From: an uncultured Bacteroidota bacterium
GTDB lineage: Bacteria; Bacteroidota; Bacteroidia; B-17B0; Aurantibacillaceae
Reading direction: 5' to 3'
Length of the DNA stretch: 64,000 bases
Assembly: GCA_937868545.1 (NCBI GenBank)
Contig: CALMMX010000078.1
Coordinates: forward strand, 23,993 to 87,992
In this document: positions 18,007-26,509 of the stretch, one piece after another
How positions within the stretch are numbered: position 1 is the first letter of the stretch
Layout: each line of letters opens with the position of its first letter
Notes under the pieces: model-generated
Told to the model about the DNA's origin: nothing
Databases searched by the model: none
What the model saw: the letters and a program-made list of their open reading frames with translations, nothing else
Translations under genes and position numbers: made by a program

Positions 18007-18918
18007 TTAAATTTTAAAAGTGAAACTAAGTTCGTGAATTATTTCCGAATATTTGGCATGCATCCAATAAGGTTCAATACCATAAACTATCTGCCATTTT
18101 TTTGCATTAAAGCCAAGTTTAGATATAAAAGAAGTATAGTTAAAGTCTGTGATTCTACAACCTATTCCAGCTATTATTCCTCGTTTACCGGACACATGAA
18201 CATTTAATGCATGTGATTGTATTTTATCTTGAGCTATTTTGCTTGCAATAGTTTGTAAATTATTTATACTGTTCCAATTGGCATTATACCAAATAGTGGC
18301 ATTTATATTTCGACTTATTGGTTTTTTATATTTTAAATATATTGAGCCTGTAGAATAATTTGTCCCTTTTTTATTAGATGTATTAAATATACATTGCTTA
18401 GGTTGATAAGAAAAACCAAGCATAAGTCTGTCGTAATTTATAAGGCCACCAAAGTTCAGTGAGGCGTAGTTTGAATTTTGTAGTTTTCCATTTCTAGTTT
18501 CGTTATATACAGAAAAGTTGGTGTTAGAATCGGTTTGTAAGGTATTATAATTTAAACTTATGCCCCAGCCAGTGCTTACTTCGTTAAAAAAAATGAGGTG
18601 GTGTGATACACCAATTCCCATTATTTGATAATTACTGTTTTTTTGATTTATATAATTATAGTGTGCAGATAGCCCTAAATTTTTATCAAGAAAGTAATAC
18701 TGCCCAGTCATAGTAAAATCACTTTGTTTTTCGGCTACTCTAAATGATGCATTAATTTGTTTTGGGATATAGTTATTATTAAACCCACTTCTAATGGCAG
18801 AAAAGGCTGGATTAAATAAAACGATATGATTAGAAGGATTATTCAAAAACAGCAGTTGTGCTTTAACATGGTTGTTAAGCAACATAATAGCTAAAATATA
18901 TTTTATGAGTTTATTCAA
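18007..18918 (-). CDS. PorP/SprF family type IX secretion membrane protein
   Basis: A 303-residue outer-membrane beta-barrel of the PorP/SprF family. Members act with T9SS, often to hold specific cargo at the cell surface. The mature part begins with the family pattern NPSNHIVLFNPAFSAI, followed by many amphipathic strands (GLSAHYNYINQ, GWGISLNYNTLQ, LMLGFSYQP) and a C-terminal strand ending SFTFKI. The start is a TTG at 18916-18918 directly after an in-frame stop; the next methionine, at residue 12, would leave a signal peptide too short to work. It is followed 4 bp later by the DUF4139 gene. No large adhesin partner is next to it. Confidence 0.85.
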   Translation of the reverse strand: MNKLIKYILAIMLLNNHVKAQLLFLNNPSNHIVLFNPAFSAIRSGFNNNYIPKQINASFRVAEKQSDFTMTGQYYFLDKNLGLSAHYNYINQKNSNYQIMGIGVSHHLIFFNEVSTGWGISLNYNTLQTDSNTNFSVYNETRNGKLQNSNYASLNFGGLINYDRLMLGFSYQPKQCIFNTSNKKGTNYSTGSIYLKYKKPISRNINATIWYNANWNSINNLQTIASKIAQDKIQSHALNVHVSGKRGIIAGIGCRITDFNYTSFISKLGFNAKKWQIVYGIEPYWMHAKYSEIIHELSFTFKI

Positions 18919-19014
18919 TCAATTTAGCTTATAGACGTTTATTATATAAAATTCCATAATGTAAATTAAACACCTAAAATTTGTAGTATTGAAATTACAA
19001 TAAATTTATTAATA

Positions 19015-20247
19015 TTACTTTTTAAATGTAATAACTAGGCTCGTGCCATTTTTAAAATTAAATTCTGTATTGGCATCTATTTGGTCGGCTAATGATTCAA
19101 TAAGGGACAAGCCTAAAGATTGGTCTTTATCACCAATAGTAACATTACTACCAATTCCATTATCAATTAAAGATATTTTTGTACTATCATTTATGTTTTT
19201 CATTTCAATTGTAATAGTTGGGTTTTCAATGTTTTGATTAAACGCATGTTTTAGTGAATTTGTAATAGCTTCATTAATAATTAAACCAATGGGTACTGCT
19301 TTAGTAATTTCTAGTTCTAAATTATCGAGTTCTTGTATTACTTTAATTTGTTTTTTTCTTACTGGAAAACTTTCCATTATTTCTGATACAAGTTCTGATA
19401 CGTATGTTTTAAAATCAATAGTGGATAAATTTTGATGTTTATACAACCTATTGTGCACCATGGCAATGCTCATTACTCTGTTTCTTGATTCTATCATTAA
19501 ATCTTTTGAAATGTTGCATGGTGCTTTTTCTGTTTGTAAATTGAGTAAACCTGTTATTACAGCTAAATTGTTTTTTACTCTATGTTGTAGTTCTGCTAGT
19601 AACACCTCTTTTTCTTTAAGTGATTGCGATATTTTTATTTGAGCTTCTTTTTCCTTGTCTAACAATATTAGTGTTTCTTGGGTTTGTTTATTAATTAGTT
19701 TAACAACAAGGTAAACCAACACAATTGATAATGTAAATGCTATTATCTGATTATAAAACAACAGTACTTCTACATCTCCTTCAGATGTACCTGGTAAAAG
19801 AAGGCCATTAAAAGTGAATAGCTTTGTAGAAAGAAAACTAATGAAAATTATGCAAAAAAAGAAAATGGTTCTATAGTTTGATCTTGTAGGGTTATGAAGG
19901 GCCGCAACACAAAATATAATAAGAAAAAAGTATAAATAGTTGCCAACGCTTTCGTCGTATTGGTGACATAAAATAAACACATTTATATTTATTGGAATCA
20001 CAAAGAAATAGGTTGCAACATCGTATTTTTTGTAATAGTTAAAAAGCAATACTAATATGGATGTAGATGTAGTAAATAGTACAATTGGTGATGGGTATTT
20101 AACTGAAACAAATAGTATGTTTGTTAGGCCAAATAAAAGAGACACTAAAGTAATAAGTGCAAATAAATTTACAATTCTAATTTCTCTTTTTTGATAAAAC
20201 TCTAATTCGTTTGTTACACCTAAATTAATTAGTTTATTAAGTATCAT
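19015..20247 (-). CDS. Membrane sensor histidine kinase, HisKA_2 type
   Basis: A 410-residue kinase with about six membrane spans in residues 25-185 and little exposed sensor domain. A short coiled coil (190-215) leads to the HisKA_2 dimerisation box LLAELQHRVKNNLAVITGLLN, with phosphoacceptor His222. The ATPase domain shows INEAITNSLKHAF and DNGIGSNVTIGD. Such kinases often signal to stand-alone receivers, and no response regulator is adjacent. It lies 95 bp downstream of the SpoIIE-type phosphatase on the same strand, which may share its signalling circuit (inference). The signal sensed is unknown. Confidence 0.88.
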   Translation of the reverse strand: MILNKLINLGVTNELEFYQKREIRIVNLFALITLVSLLFGLTNILFVSVKYPSPIVLFTTSTSILVLLFNYYKKYDVATYFFVIPININVFILCHQYDESVGNYLYFFLIIFCVAALHNPTRSNYRTIFFFCIIFISFLSTKLFTFNGLLLPGTSEGDVEVLLFYNQIIAFTLSIVLVYLVVKLINKQTQETLILLDKEKEAQIKISQSLKEKEVLLAELQHRVKNNLAVITGLLNLQTEKAPCNISKDLMIESRNRVMSIAMVHNRLYKHQNLSTIDFKTYVSELVSEIMESFPVRKKQIKVIQELDNLELEITKAVPIGLIINEAITNSLKHAFNQNIENPTITIEMKNINDSTKISLIDNGIGSNVTIGDKDQSLGLSLIESLADQIDANTEFNFKNGTSLVITFKK

Positions 20248-20331
20248 TTAAAATTTTTCTTTGTGGTTTTTATTAGGAGTAAGTGATGTGTTTGTATATA
20301 ATATTTTTAACCCAGTAATAGTTATGTTTTT

Positions 20332-20339
20332 CAAAAATA
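20332..20339 (-). promoter_or_regulatory. Candidate -7 element for the HisKA_2 kinase
   Basis: On the minus strand this reads TATTTTTG, a full match to the Bacteroidota -7 consensus TAnnTTTG, 85 bp upstream of the kinase ATG. I see no TTG at the expected -33 distance, so the call is weak. Confidence 0.25.
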
Positions 20340-20342
20340 GAA

Positions 20343-21743
20343 TTAAAACTTTAAACCTATTAATAAAACATCATCAATTTGCTCGTAGTTACCTTTATAT
20401 TTGACAAAGAAATCTTTTAAAATTTCTTTTTGAGTTGACAATTCTTCGGTAGAGTTTTTTTGAATTAATGAAATTAAGTTCTTACTCATTATTTTTTTAT
20501 TTTTTTCACCCCCAATTTGGTCATAATAGCCATCAGTAAAACAATACAATAAATCCCCCTGTTTAACTTGTATTTCAATGTCTGAGAAGTTGGTTTTATA
20601 GTCAAATTGTGTTCCTCCAATTGGTCTTTTAGTGCCCTTATAATCTTTAAGTTGATTTTCACTTATATGTAGCAACGTTCGGTTTGCCCCAGAATAAACA
20701 ATATTATTAGTGTCGTTGTTTATTTGAATAATTCCAACATCCATCCCATCATTGTTATGATTATTGTTTAAATCATCTTGGTTCAGTGTTTTTATTATTG
20801 AGGTGTGAAGTTCTGTTAATATTTCACAGGGTGTCTTTGCTCTTTCGGTACTTAAAATAATTTCAAAAAGAAAGTGACCTACAATTGATAATAAAGCACC
20901 AGGAACACCATGCCCTGTACAATCTGATACAGCTATATAAATTAAATTATTTTTTTTATATCCCCACAAAAAATCCCCACTAACCTTGTCTTTTGGCATA
21001 AATAATACAAAAGATTGTTTATGTAATTTTTGTAGCTTAATTTCATTTGATAAGATTGCTTCTTGAATATTTTTAGAGTAATCAATGCTATTGTCAATTT
21101 CCATTTTACTTTGTTCAATTTGGTCTTTTTGTAATGCAAGTAGTTTATTTTTTTTATTAGTTTTAATAAAAAAGTAAATAAGAAATAATATAAACAAGAA
21201 CAATACTATAAAAGAAATGTAAGTAAGTTTTTCTATCTTTTTTTTCTGTATCAACTTTAGTTTGTTGTTTTCCTCTATTTCTTTTTGTAAGGCACTGTTG
21301 TTATAGAAAACACTATATGCTATTGAGGCCGTTAGGTCATAACGTTCTACAGATTCTAATATATTTAAACAGTTGTTATAATATGTAAATGAAGTGTCAA
21401 AATGTTTTCTTAAATCATATATATAACCAATATCAAGTGTTAATGATTTTAAAGTGTCATACTTTTCGAGCTCAACCGATAAATCTATTGCTTGTTTAGC
21501 AAAACTGGTGTTAAATTTAAAACAGTTTTTTTCATTTAGTTCACCCAATAATGCTAATTGATAATAATGGATTTCAAACAGTAAATCTAATTGTTGTGAT
21601 GGAGAGCTTGAAAGTTGAGCCTCTTTAATTAGTAGGTCAAATTGTTTTAATGAATCTTTATGTGTTTGGGAATTTAAAAATTGGATAGAAGTAAATAGTA
21701 GTACAATTAATAAATGACATTTACTTCTTCTTACCGCAAACAT
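20343..21743 (-). CDS. SpoIIE-type PP2C serine phosphatase with membrane anchor
   Basis: A 466-residue protein with a signal-like N-terminus, an extracytoplasmic helical region (about 30-165, probably degenerate TPR), one membrane span (about 174-196, ISFIVLFLFILFLIYFFI), a coiled coil (SKMEIDNSIDYSKNIQEAIL) and a cytoplasmic SpoIIE/PP2C domain. Metal-binding aspartates are in KVSGDFLW, VSDCTGHGVPGAL, FTDGYYDQIGGE and EQIDDVLLIG. Such proteins dephosphorylate anti-sigma antagonist proteins in partner-switching pathways, but no STAS or RsbW-like gene is next to it. ATG at 21741-21743. A sensor kinase follows downstream. Confidence 0.87.
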   Translation of the reverse strand: MFAVRRSKCHLLIVLLFTSIQFLNSQTHKDSLKQFDLLIKEAQLSSSPSQQLDLLFEIHYYQLALLGELNEKNCFKFNTSFAKQAIDLSVELEKYDTLKSLTLDIGYIYDLRKHFDTSFTYYNNCLNILESVERYDLTASIAYSVFYNNSALQKEIEENNKLKLIQKKKIEKLTYISFIVLFLFILFLIYFFIKTNKKNKLLALQKDQIEQSKMEIDNSIDYSKNIQEAILSNEIKLQKLHKQSFVLFMPKDKVSGDFLWGYKKNNLIYIAVSDCTGHGVPGALLSIVGHFLFEIILSTERAKTPCEILTELHTSIIKTLNQDDLNNNHNNDGMDVGIIQINNDTNNIVYSGANRTLLHISENQLKDYKGTKRPIGGTQFDYKTNFSDIEIQVKQGDLLYCFTDGYYDQIGGEKNKKIMSKNLISLIQKNSTEELSTQKEILKDFFVKYKGNYEQIDDVLLIGLKF

Positions 21744-21829
21744 TATAATTTTACTTTTAATTGATGTCTTTAAGTTATAAATATAAATGATTATTTTTAC
21801 ATTATTGACTATGGGTTGATTCTATTTAT

Positions 21830-22366
21830 ATGAAAAAATTATTTATTTTAATTCTTACCTTTTCCTTTTATTTTGCTAATGCTCAAAAAGGTGCATTAAC
21901 AGTTAAAAAGTACACTGTTGGGTTTAAAATTAAAAATGCTAATATTTATGTAAGTGGGGTTTTTAACGGAGTAACCGCAGATTTAAATTTTGACCCATCA
22001 AATCCTGTATTAGGAAGTTTCGAAGGTAAGCTAGATGTATCTTCTTTAGCAACTGGTATAGAAATGCGCGACAAGCATTTAAAAAAAGCAGAATTTTTTG
22101 ATGTTAAAAACAATCCTTTTATAATAATTAAATCTGTTTCAATTACTAAAGTCAAAGAAAACACATATTCTGCAAAGTGCAGTTTAACCTTAAAAGGAAA
22201 GACAAAGGAAGTTGTATTACCTTTTACTATTGTTAATAATGGTACAACTTATGAGATAAAGGGTGTTTTAAGTTTAAAACGATTAGATTTTGGAATTGGT
22301 TCTCCTAGTGTTATCATGTCTAATAATGTAGAAGTTTTATTAAATTTTACAGTTGCGCAAAATTAA
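21830..22366 (+). CDS. YceI family periplasmic protein
   Basis: A 178-residue secreted lipocalin-like protein. A signal peptide (MKKLFILILTFSFYFANAQ) precedes the YceI fold: KYTVGFKIKNANIYVSGVF, GSFEGKLDVSSLATGIEMRDKHL, AEFFDVKNNPFI and LTLKGKTKEVVLPF. Family members bind isoprenoid-type lipids in a hydrophobic pocket; the ligand here is unknown. It is a single-gene unit transcribed away from the SpoIIE gene and convergent with the acetyltransferase. Confidence 0.9.
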   Translation: MKKLFILILTFSFYFANAQKGALTVKKYTVGFKIKNANIYVSGVFNGVTADLNFDPSNPVLGSFEGKLDVSSLATGIEMRDKHLKKAEFFDVKNNPFIIIKSVSITKVKENTYSAKCSLTLKGKTKEVVLPFTIVNNGTTYEIKGVLSLKRLDFGIGSPSVIMSNNVEVLLNFTVAQN

Positions 22367-22388
22367 AGCACCAATAATTTATTGTTAG

Positions 22389-22883
22389 TTAAATACGTTT
22401 ACCTACAATTATAAGCCCTCTTTCTGCGTCTATCATGTTTGCAATCTTTGGTAAATGCGCCCATTTTTGAAAACCCATATTATAAAATAGTTTCAAACTT
22501 GGTTCGTTATGGTCAAAGATAAAACCTAGTAAAGTTTTTATTTTTAATCTTGGACTCTCATCAAATGCTTTTTGAATACAATGTTTACCTAGCCCTTTTC
22601 CTCTATATGTGGGTTCTAAATAAATACTAATTTCAACAGTTCCATCATAGGCAGGTCTTCCGTAAAACGAATTAAAACTCAACCATCCAGCATAATTGCC
22701 ACCTACTTCTAGTATCCATAAAGGCCTACTGTTTTCATTGTGGTTATCAAACCAAAGTTGTTTACTTTCAATGGTAACGGGTTCTAAATCGGCTGTAACT
22801 AACCTCGATTCTATGGTAGAATTATAAGTTTCAACTATTCTTGTTAAATCATCTTGTTGGGCAATTTTAAAAATAACATTCAT
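22389..22883 (-). CDS. GNAT family N-acetyltransferase, phosphinothricin acetyltransferase-like
   Basis: A 164-residue acetyl-CoA-dependent acetyltransferase. The layout follows the Pat/YncA group: IAQQDDLTRIVETYNSTIE near the N-terminus, LEVGGNYAGWLSFNSFYGRPAY in the middle, then the acetyl-CoA loop YRGKGLGKHCIQKAF, and FDHNEPSLKLFYNMGFQKW with the usual NxxSxxLYxxxGF pattern. Substrate is probably a small amine or amino-acid analogue. It starts 4 bp after the hydrolase gene and ends the operon that begins with the peptide-binding lipoprotein. Confidence 0.87.
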   Translation of the reverse strand: MNVIFKIAQQDDLTRIVETYNSTIESRLVTADLEPVTIESKQLWFDNHNENSRPLWILEVGGNYAGWLSFNSFYGRPAYDGTVEISIYLEPTYRGKGLGKHCIQKAFDESPRLKIKTLLGFIFDHNEPSLKLFYNMGFQKWAHLPKIANMIDAERGLIIVGKRI

Positions 22884-22887
22884 ATGT

Positions 22888-23685
22888 TTACAAATAACAG
22901 GCTCTTAAAAATTTCCTTAAATGTTTATTACAAACCATCGGACTCTCTAAAAACCCCATGTGTCCATCATATTCTAAATATAAAATATGTTTTTGTTTTA
23001 TCAACTCAGCTTGTTCTAATAATTGTTGATATGGTAATACATTGTCTAATTCGCCTATTACCATCATTACAGGATAATTTACCATGCCTAAAATGATATC
23101 TCTATTTGGCCTATCCTTCATGCCCTCAAGCGATGCAATAATACTTTGTTTTGAAACAGATGATGCTATTTTCTGAGCAAATACAATTTCGTCTTTTAAA
23201 TATTTAATGTTTTTTGAGGCAAATAAATTTTTTATAACTTCAGTTGTAAAAATTTTATGATTGGCTTTAACAACCTTGATAGATCGTGTTCTATCTCTTT
23301 TTTTGTCAGGACTATCTTCATAGGCAGTTGAATGAAATAAACACAAACCTCTTAAATTATCTGGGAACAATTCGGCAAAAGCAAGGCCTGCATAACCACC
23401 CATACTGTGCCCAACTATAACGTATTTTTTTAAACGCAAACTGTCCATTACTGCTTTTACGCATTTAGCCATTAGTTCAACTGTATGCACATAACCAAAA
23501 CATTCCGTATCTCCATGTCCTGGCAAATCAATGGCAATTACTCTATACGATTTAGATAAATTTGAAATGGTATTTTGCCATATTTTATGTGAACCTAAAA
23601 AGCCATGCAGCAAAACTACCACACGCCCCTTTCCTGTATCAGAAAAACTTACATGTCCTTTTTTAAATAAAGCTGTTTTTTGCAT
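22888..23685 (-). CDS. Alpha/beta hydrolase
   Basis: A 265-residue alpha/beta hydrolase with no signal peptide. The oxyanion stretch VVVLLHGFLGSHKIW is at about 23-36, the nucleophile Ser94 sits in VGHSMGGYAG, Asp214 is in GELDNVLPY and the catalytic His242 in EYDGHMGFLE. The substrate cannot be read from the sequence. The gene follows the J-domain gene with no spacer (its ATG abuts that stop) and is followed 4 bp later by the acetyltransferase, so the operon call is strong. Confidence 0.9.
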   Translation of the reverse strand: MQKTALFKKGHVSFSDTGKGRVVVLLHGFLGSHKIWQNTISNLSKSYRVIAIDLPGHGDTECFGYVHTVELMAKCVKAVMDSLRLKKYVIVGHSMGGYAGLAFAELFPDNLRGLCLFHSTAYEDSPDKKRDRTRSIKVVKANHKIFTTEVIKNLFASKNIKYLKDEIVFAQKIASSVSKQSIIASLEGMKDRPNRDIILGMVNYPVMMVIGELDNVLPYQQLLEQAELIKQKHILYLEYDGHMGFLESPMVCNKHLRKFLRACYL

Positions 23686-24627
23686 TTACTGTTTTCTAAA
23701 AAAATCATTAGCGTCACTAATGTAAGCGATATATTTCGAATTTCCGTTTAGCACAGTTAAAATTTCAATTGTTTCTGAATTTGAAAATTGTACTGGTTTT
23801 TTTTCCCAATTTTGAAATTGCACAACCTCATTAAAACCTCCCACCACATTTTTATTTAGACTAGTATTGTTTGGATCCCAATGATTACCCAACATACATT
23901 TCCAATAAACCCCTGTATTAGGTAAAAAAGAAAACTCAATCAAATAATCTTTTTGCAAATAAGCGTACTGTAAAAAGTTGTTGGTTTTATTTTCATACAC
24001 ACAAATTACAGCATCACAACCACTTGAATTGTTTATCTTTAAAACATTGTTTGTTTCAAATGTTTTGGGTTCACCAAAATAAGAAGCATATGGTTTATCG
24101 CCATTTTTCAATACTGGCGCAGGGTTTTCAGAAACAATTTTTATTGCTTTATTTTCATGCGCAGTTGGTTCTTTAGAAAATATTGAAACGATTAATAGCA
24201 ACAAACCTACAGCTATTGGAGTTGCAAACATTACATATTTGTAATCTGAATATTTATTTGTTTGTTGTTGTTGAGTATTACTTTCCTGTTTTTTTGCATT
24301 GTAATAATCTTTGTAATACTGCCTCTGTTTTAGCTCTTCTTGCGTTACATCCCAATTTTTTTTGTTTGCTTGGCGCTGATGGGCTCTACTAACGTTTTTG
24401 GAACTTGTTGCATTTGATTGTGAAATTAAATAGTCGTACCTTCTTTTTTTATCAGGATTAGATAGAACGTCATAAGCAACTAAAATGTTTTCAAACAAGG
24501 CTTTCGCATTAGGATTATTAGGGTTTTTATCTGGATGATAAATTTTTGCTAATTTCCTAAAGGCAGTTTTTATTTCGACAATTGATGCGTTCTTAGTTAA
24601 ACCTAATATCGAATAGTAATCGGACAT
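23686..24627 (-). CDS. Membrane-anchored J-domain (DnaJ-like) protein
   Basis: A 313-residue protein with an N-terminal J domain (residues 3-68: YYSILGLTKNASIVEIK, HPD at 31-33, VLSNPDKKRRYDYL). A charged Q-rich linker and one membrane span follow at about 131-150 (VMFATPIAVGLLLLIVSIF). The C-terminal half (155-313) is a domain I do not recognise, with SGCDAVICVYEN and PNTGVYWKCMLGNHWDP. It would place the J domain in the cytoplasm and the other domain outside. A role as Hsp70 co-chaperone recruited to the membrane is inferred. It sits between a peptide-binding lipoprotein (10 bp upstream) and an alpha/beta hydrolase. Confidence 0.87.
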   Translation of the reverse strand: MSDYYSILGLTKNASIVEIKTAFRKLAKIYHPDKNPNNPNAKALFENILVAYDVLSNPDKKRRYDYLISQSNATSSKNVSRAHQRQANKKNWDVTQEELKQRQYYKDYYNAKKQESNTQQQQTNKYSDYKYVMFATPIAVGLLLLIVSIFSKEPTAHENKAIKIVSENPAPVLKNGDKPYASYFGEPKTFETNNVLKINNSSGCDAVICVYENKTNNFLQYAYLQKDYLIEFSFLPNTGVYWKCMLGNHWDPNNTSLNKNVVGGFNEVVQFQNWEKKPVQFSNSETIEILTVLNGNSKYIAYISDANDFFRKQ

Positions 24628-24637
24628 TAAGCAGATC

Positions 24638-26332
24638 TTATTTTACCTTATACGCTTTTGTTAAATCGTAATAGCGCATTGCATTTAAATGCAAACCTTT
24701 AACTTTGCTTGTAAGTAAACGGTAAGACCCTTCGTACCAAAGCGGAATAATTACAGCATCATTCATAAGCTGTTGTTCTGCTTTCATAAAATAATAGTAT
24801 GATGTGTCTTTATTATTTGCAAACTTACCTTTTGTAAAGTAAGTATCGTAATCTTTATTTTGGTATCTTGATGTGTTTGGATAGCTGTATATAGTATCTA
24901 CACTAGGAACTCCACTACCATAAAATAATGTCAAATAAGTTTCAGGACTAGGATAATCAGCAACCCAAGCATCTCTATAAATGCTGCCTTTGCCAATCAT
25001 TTGTAAATCAGTTTTTTGTTTATTTGGTAATGATTCAAAATTGATATTAATGTTTAAATTTTCTTTAAGTTGTTTTTGTATTTCAACTGCAACACTACTG
25101 TTTCTTGAGTTCCCAGAGTTTACTATTACAGTAGTTTCTGGAAAACCTTTACCTTCAGGATATCCTGCTTCTGCTAATAATTGTTTTGCTTTTGCAATAT
25201 TTAAAGAATATCCAATAATAGATTTTATGTCGTAACCAGAAAATGTATTTGGTGTAATTCCATTAATAGCAGATGCAATAGCTTGGCCTTGTAAAATATT
25301 GTTTATAATTCTTTCCCTATCAATTGCATAATTTACAGCTTGCCTTACTTTTACATTATTGAATGGTGCTTTCTTTGTGTTAAAAGTATAGTATTGGCTA
25401 ATCATTTCTGGCTCATGATGTAATATTGATTTTGGCGGATTACTTTGAAATTCATTAATGTTTTTTTCTAGCATGTCTTTTACTCTTAATGAAGGTAAAG
25501 TGTTTACTAAATCGGTTTTCCCATTTTCAAAACTAGTTAAACCTTCTTCAATAGAAGAAAACAAATTAATTATAACTGTATCTAAATATGGTAAAGAGCA
25601 ACCTGCGCTATCAGTTCTATAATAATTTTTGTTTTTAACTAAAACACACTGTGATGCATTTGAAGATGGGTCATAAATAAAAGGGCCTGCACCTACTTTC
25701 ATATTTGTGCCATACGCTTTATATGCAACTTCACTAATGATAGAAGCTGCTGGATGCGCCAACAGCTGTATAAAGCTTAAACTTGGTTGTTCTAATAGTA
25801 TTTGTATGGTGCTTTCATCAATAACTTTTACTCCAGCCAATGAGTTTGCTTTTTTGTCGTAAAAATCATTCGCTCCAAGCAATTTATCTTTTAAAACTGT
25901 TTCAAACTGGAAATTAAAATCCGATTTAGTAGATAATAATTCTAAAGAAAACTTCACGTCATTACTTGTAATTACAGGGCCTTTTCCATCTGGAAAGCAT
26001 TTGTCATCATGAAAACGAGCGTTTTTATTTAAATGAAAAGTAATAGTTTTTCCATCTGCCGAAACTTCCCACTTTTCTGCAATTCCAGGAATAGCATCCA
26101 ATGTATGAGGATTAAGCCTTACAAGGCATTCATGCATTTGCGAAGTAATAAGAGCCTCGGTTTGGGCTGTAATTAGCAATGGAAATACAGATCTAATCTC
26201 TGTGTTTTCTGCAATTGAAAAGGCACCGCCGTTTTTTTCAGATTGTTTTTTTTCACCACCGTTATTTTTTTCGTTGCAAGAAAATAATAAAACCGAAAAA
26301 GTTATAATGGAAATATTTAGTAATGATTTCAT
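24638..26332 (-). CDS. Peptide/oligopeptide-type ABC transporter substrate-binding lipoprotein (SBP_5)
   Basis: A 564-residue solute-binding protein of the DppA/OppA class. The lipobox SVLLFSCNE places the lipid-bearing cysteine at residue 19. Family hallmarks are LITSQMHECLVRL, PGIAEKWEVSADGKTITFHL, KVRQAVNYAIDRERIIN, AKQLLAEAGYPEGKGFPE and RDAWVADYPSPETYLTLFYG. It should bind peptides or a similar ligand on the periplasmic side. No permease or ATPase genes are adjacent; the downstream genes are a J-protein, a hydrolase and an acetyltransferase. First gene of that operon. Confidence 0.92.
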   Translation of the reverse strand: MKSLLNISIITFSVLLFSCNEKNNGGEKKQSEKNGGAFSIAENTEIRSVFPLLITAQTEALITSQMHECLVRLNPHTLDAIPGIAEKWEVSADGKTITFHLNKNARFHDDKCFPDGKGPVITSNDVKFSLELLSTKSDFNFQFETVLKDKLLGANDFYDKKANSLAGVKVIDESTIQILLEQPSLSFIQLLAHPAASIISEVAYKAYGTNMKVGAGPFIYDPSSNASQCVLVKNKNYYRTDSAGCSLPYLDTVIINLFSSIEEGLTSFENGKTDLVNTLPSLRVKDMLEKNINEFQSNPPKSILHHEPEMISQYYTFNTKKAPFNNVKVRQAVNYAIDRERIINNILQGQAIASAINGITPNTFSGYDIKSIIGYSLNIAKAKQLLAEAGYPEGKGFPETTVIVNSGNSRNSSVAVEIQKQLKENLNININFESLPNKQKTDLQMIGKGSIYRDAWVADYPSPETYLTLFYGSGVPSVDTIYSYPNTSRYQNKDYDTYFTKGKFANNKDTSYYYFMKAEQQLMNDAVIIPLWYEGSYRLLTSKVKGLHLNAMRYYDLTKAYKVK

Positions 26333-26371
26333 AGGTCGCTTTACCTTTAAGTTAAAAACCGCTTAAATATA

Positions 26372-26379
26372 CAAAATTA
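26372..26379 (-). promoter_or_regulatory. Candidate -7 element for the SBP_5 operon
   Basis: On the minus strand this reads TAATTTTG and matches TAnnTTTG. It lies 40 bp upstream of the lipoprotein ATG at 26332, in the divergent spacer. No TTG is at the -33 distance, so only half of the usual promoter is present. Confidence 0.35.
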
Positions 26380-26509
26380 TCGATAACATAAATAATATAT
26401 CTGTTTATTTTAGTTTTGACCCTAAAAAAAAGGTGTTTTTATTTTGTTTTTTCCAAATATCCTTTTAATATTGCATGACTTTTAGCTAAGGCTTAAAATT
26501 TACTATACT

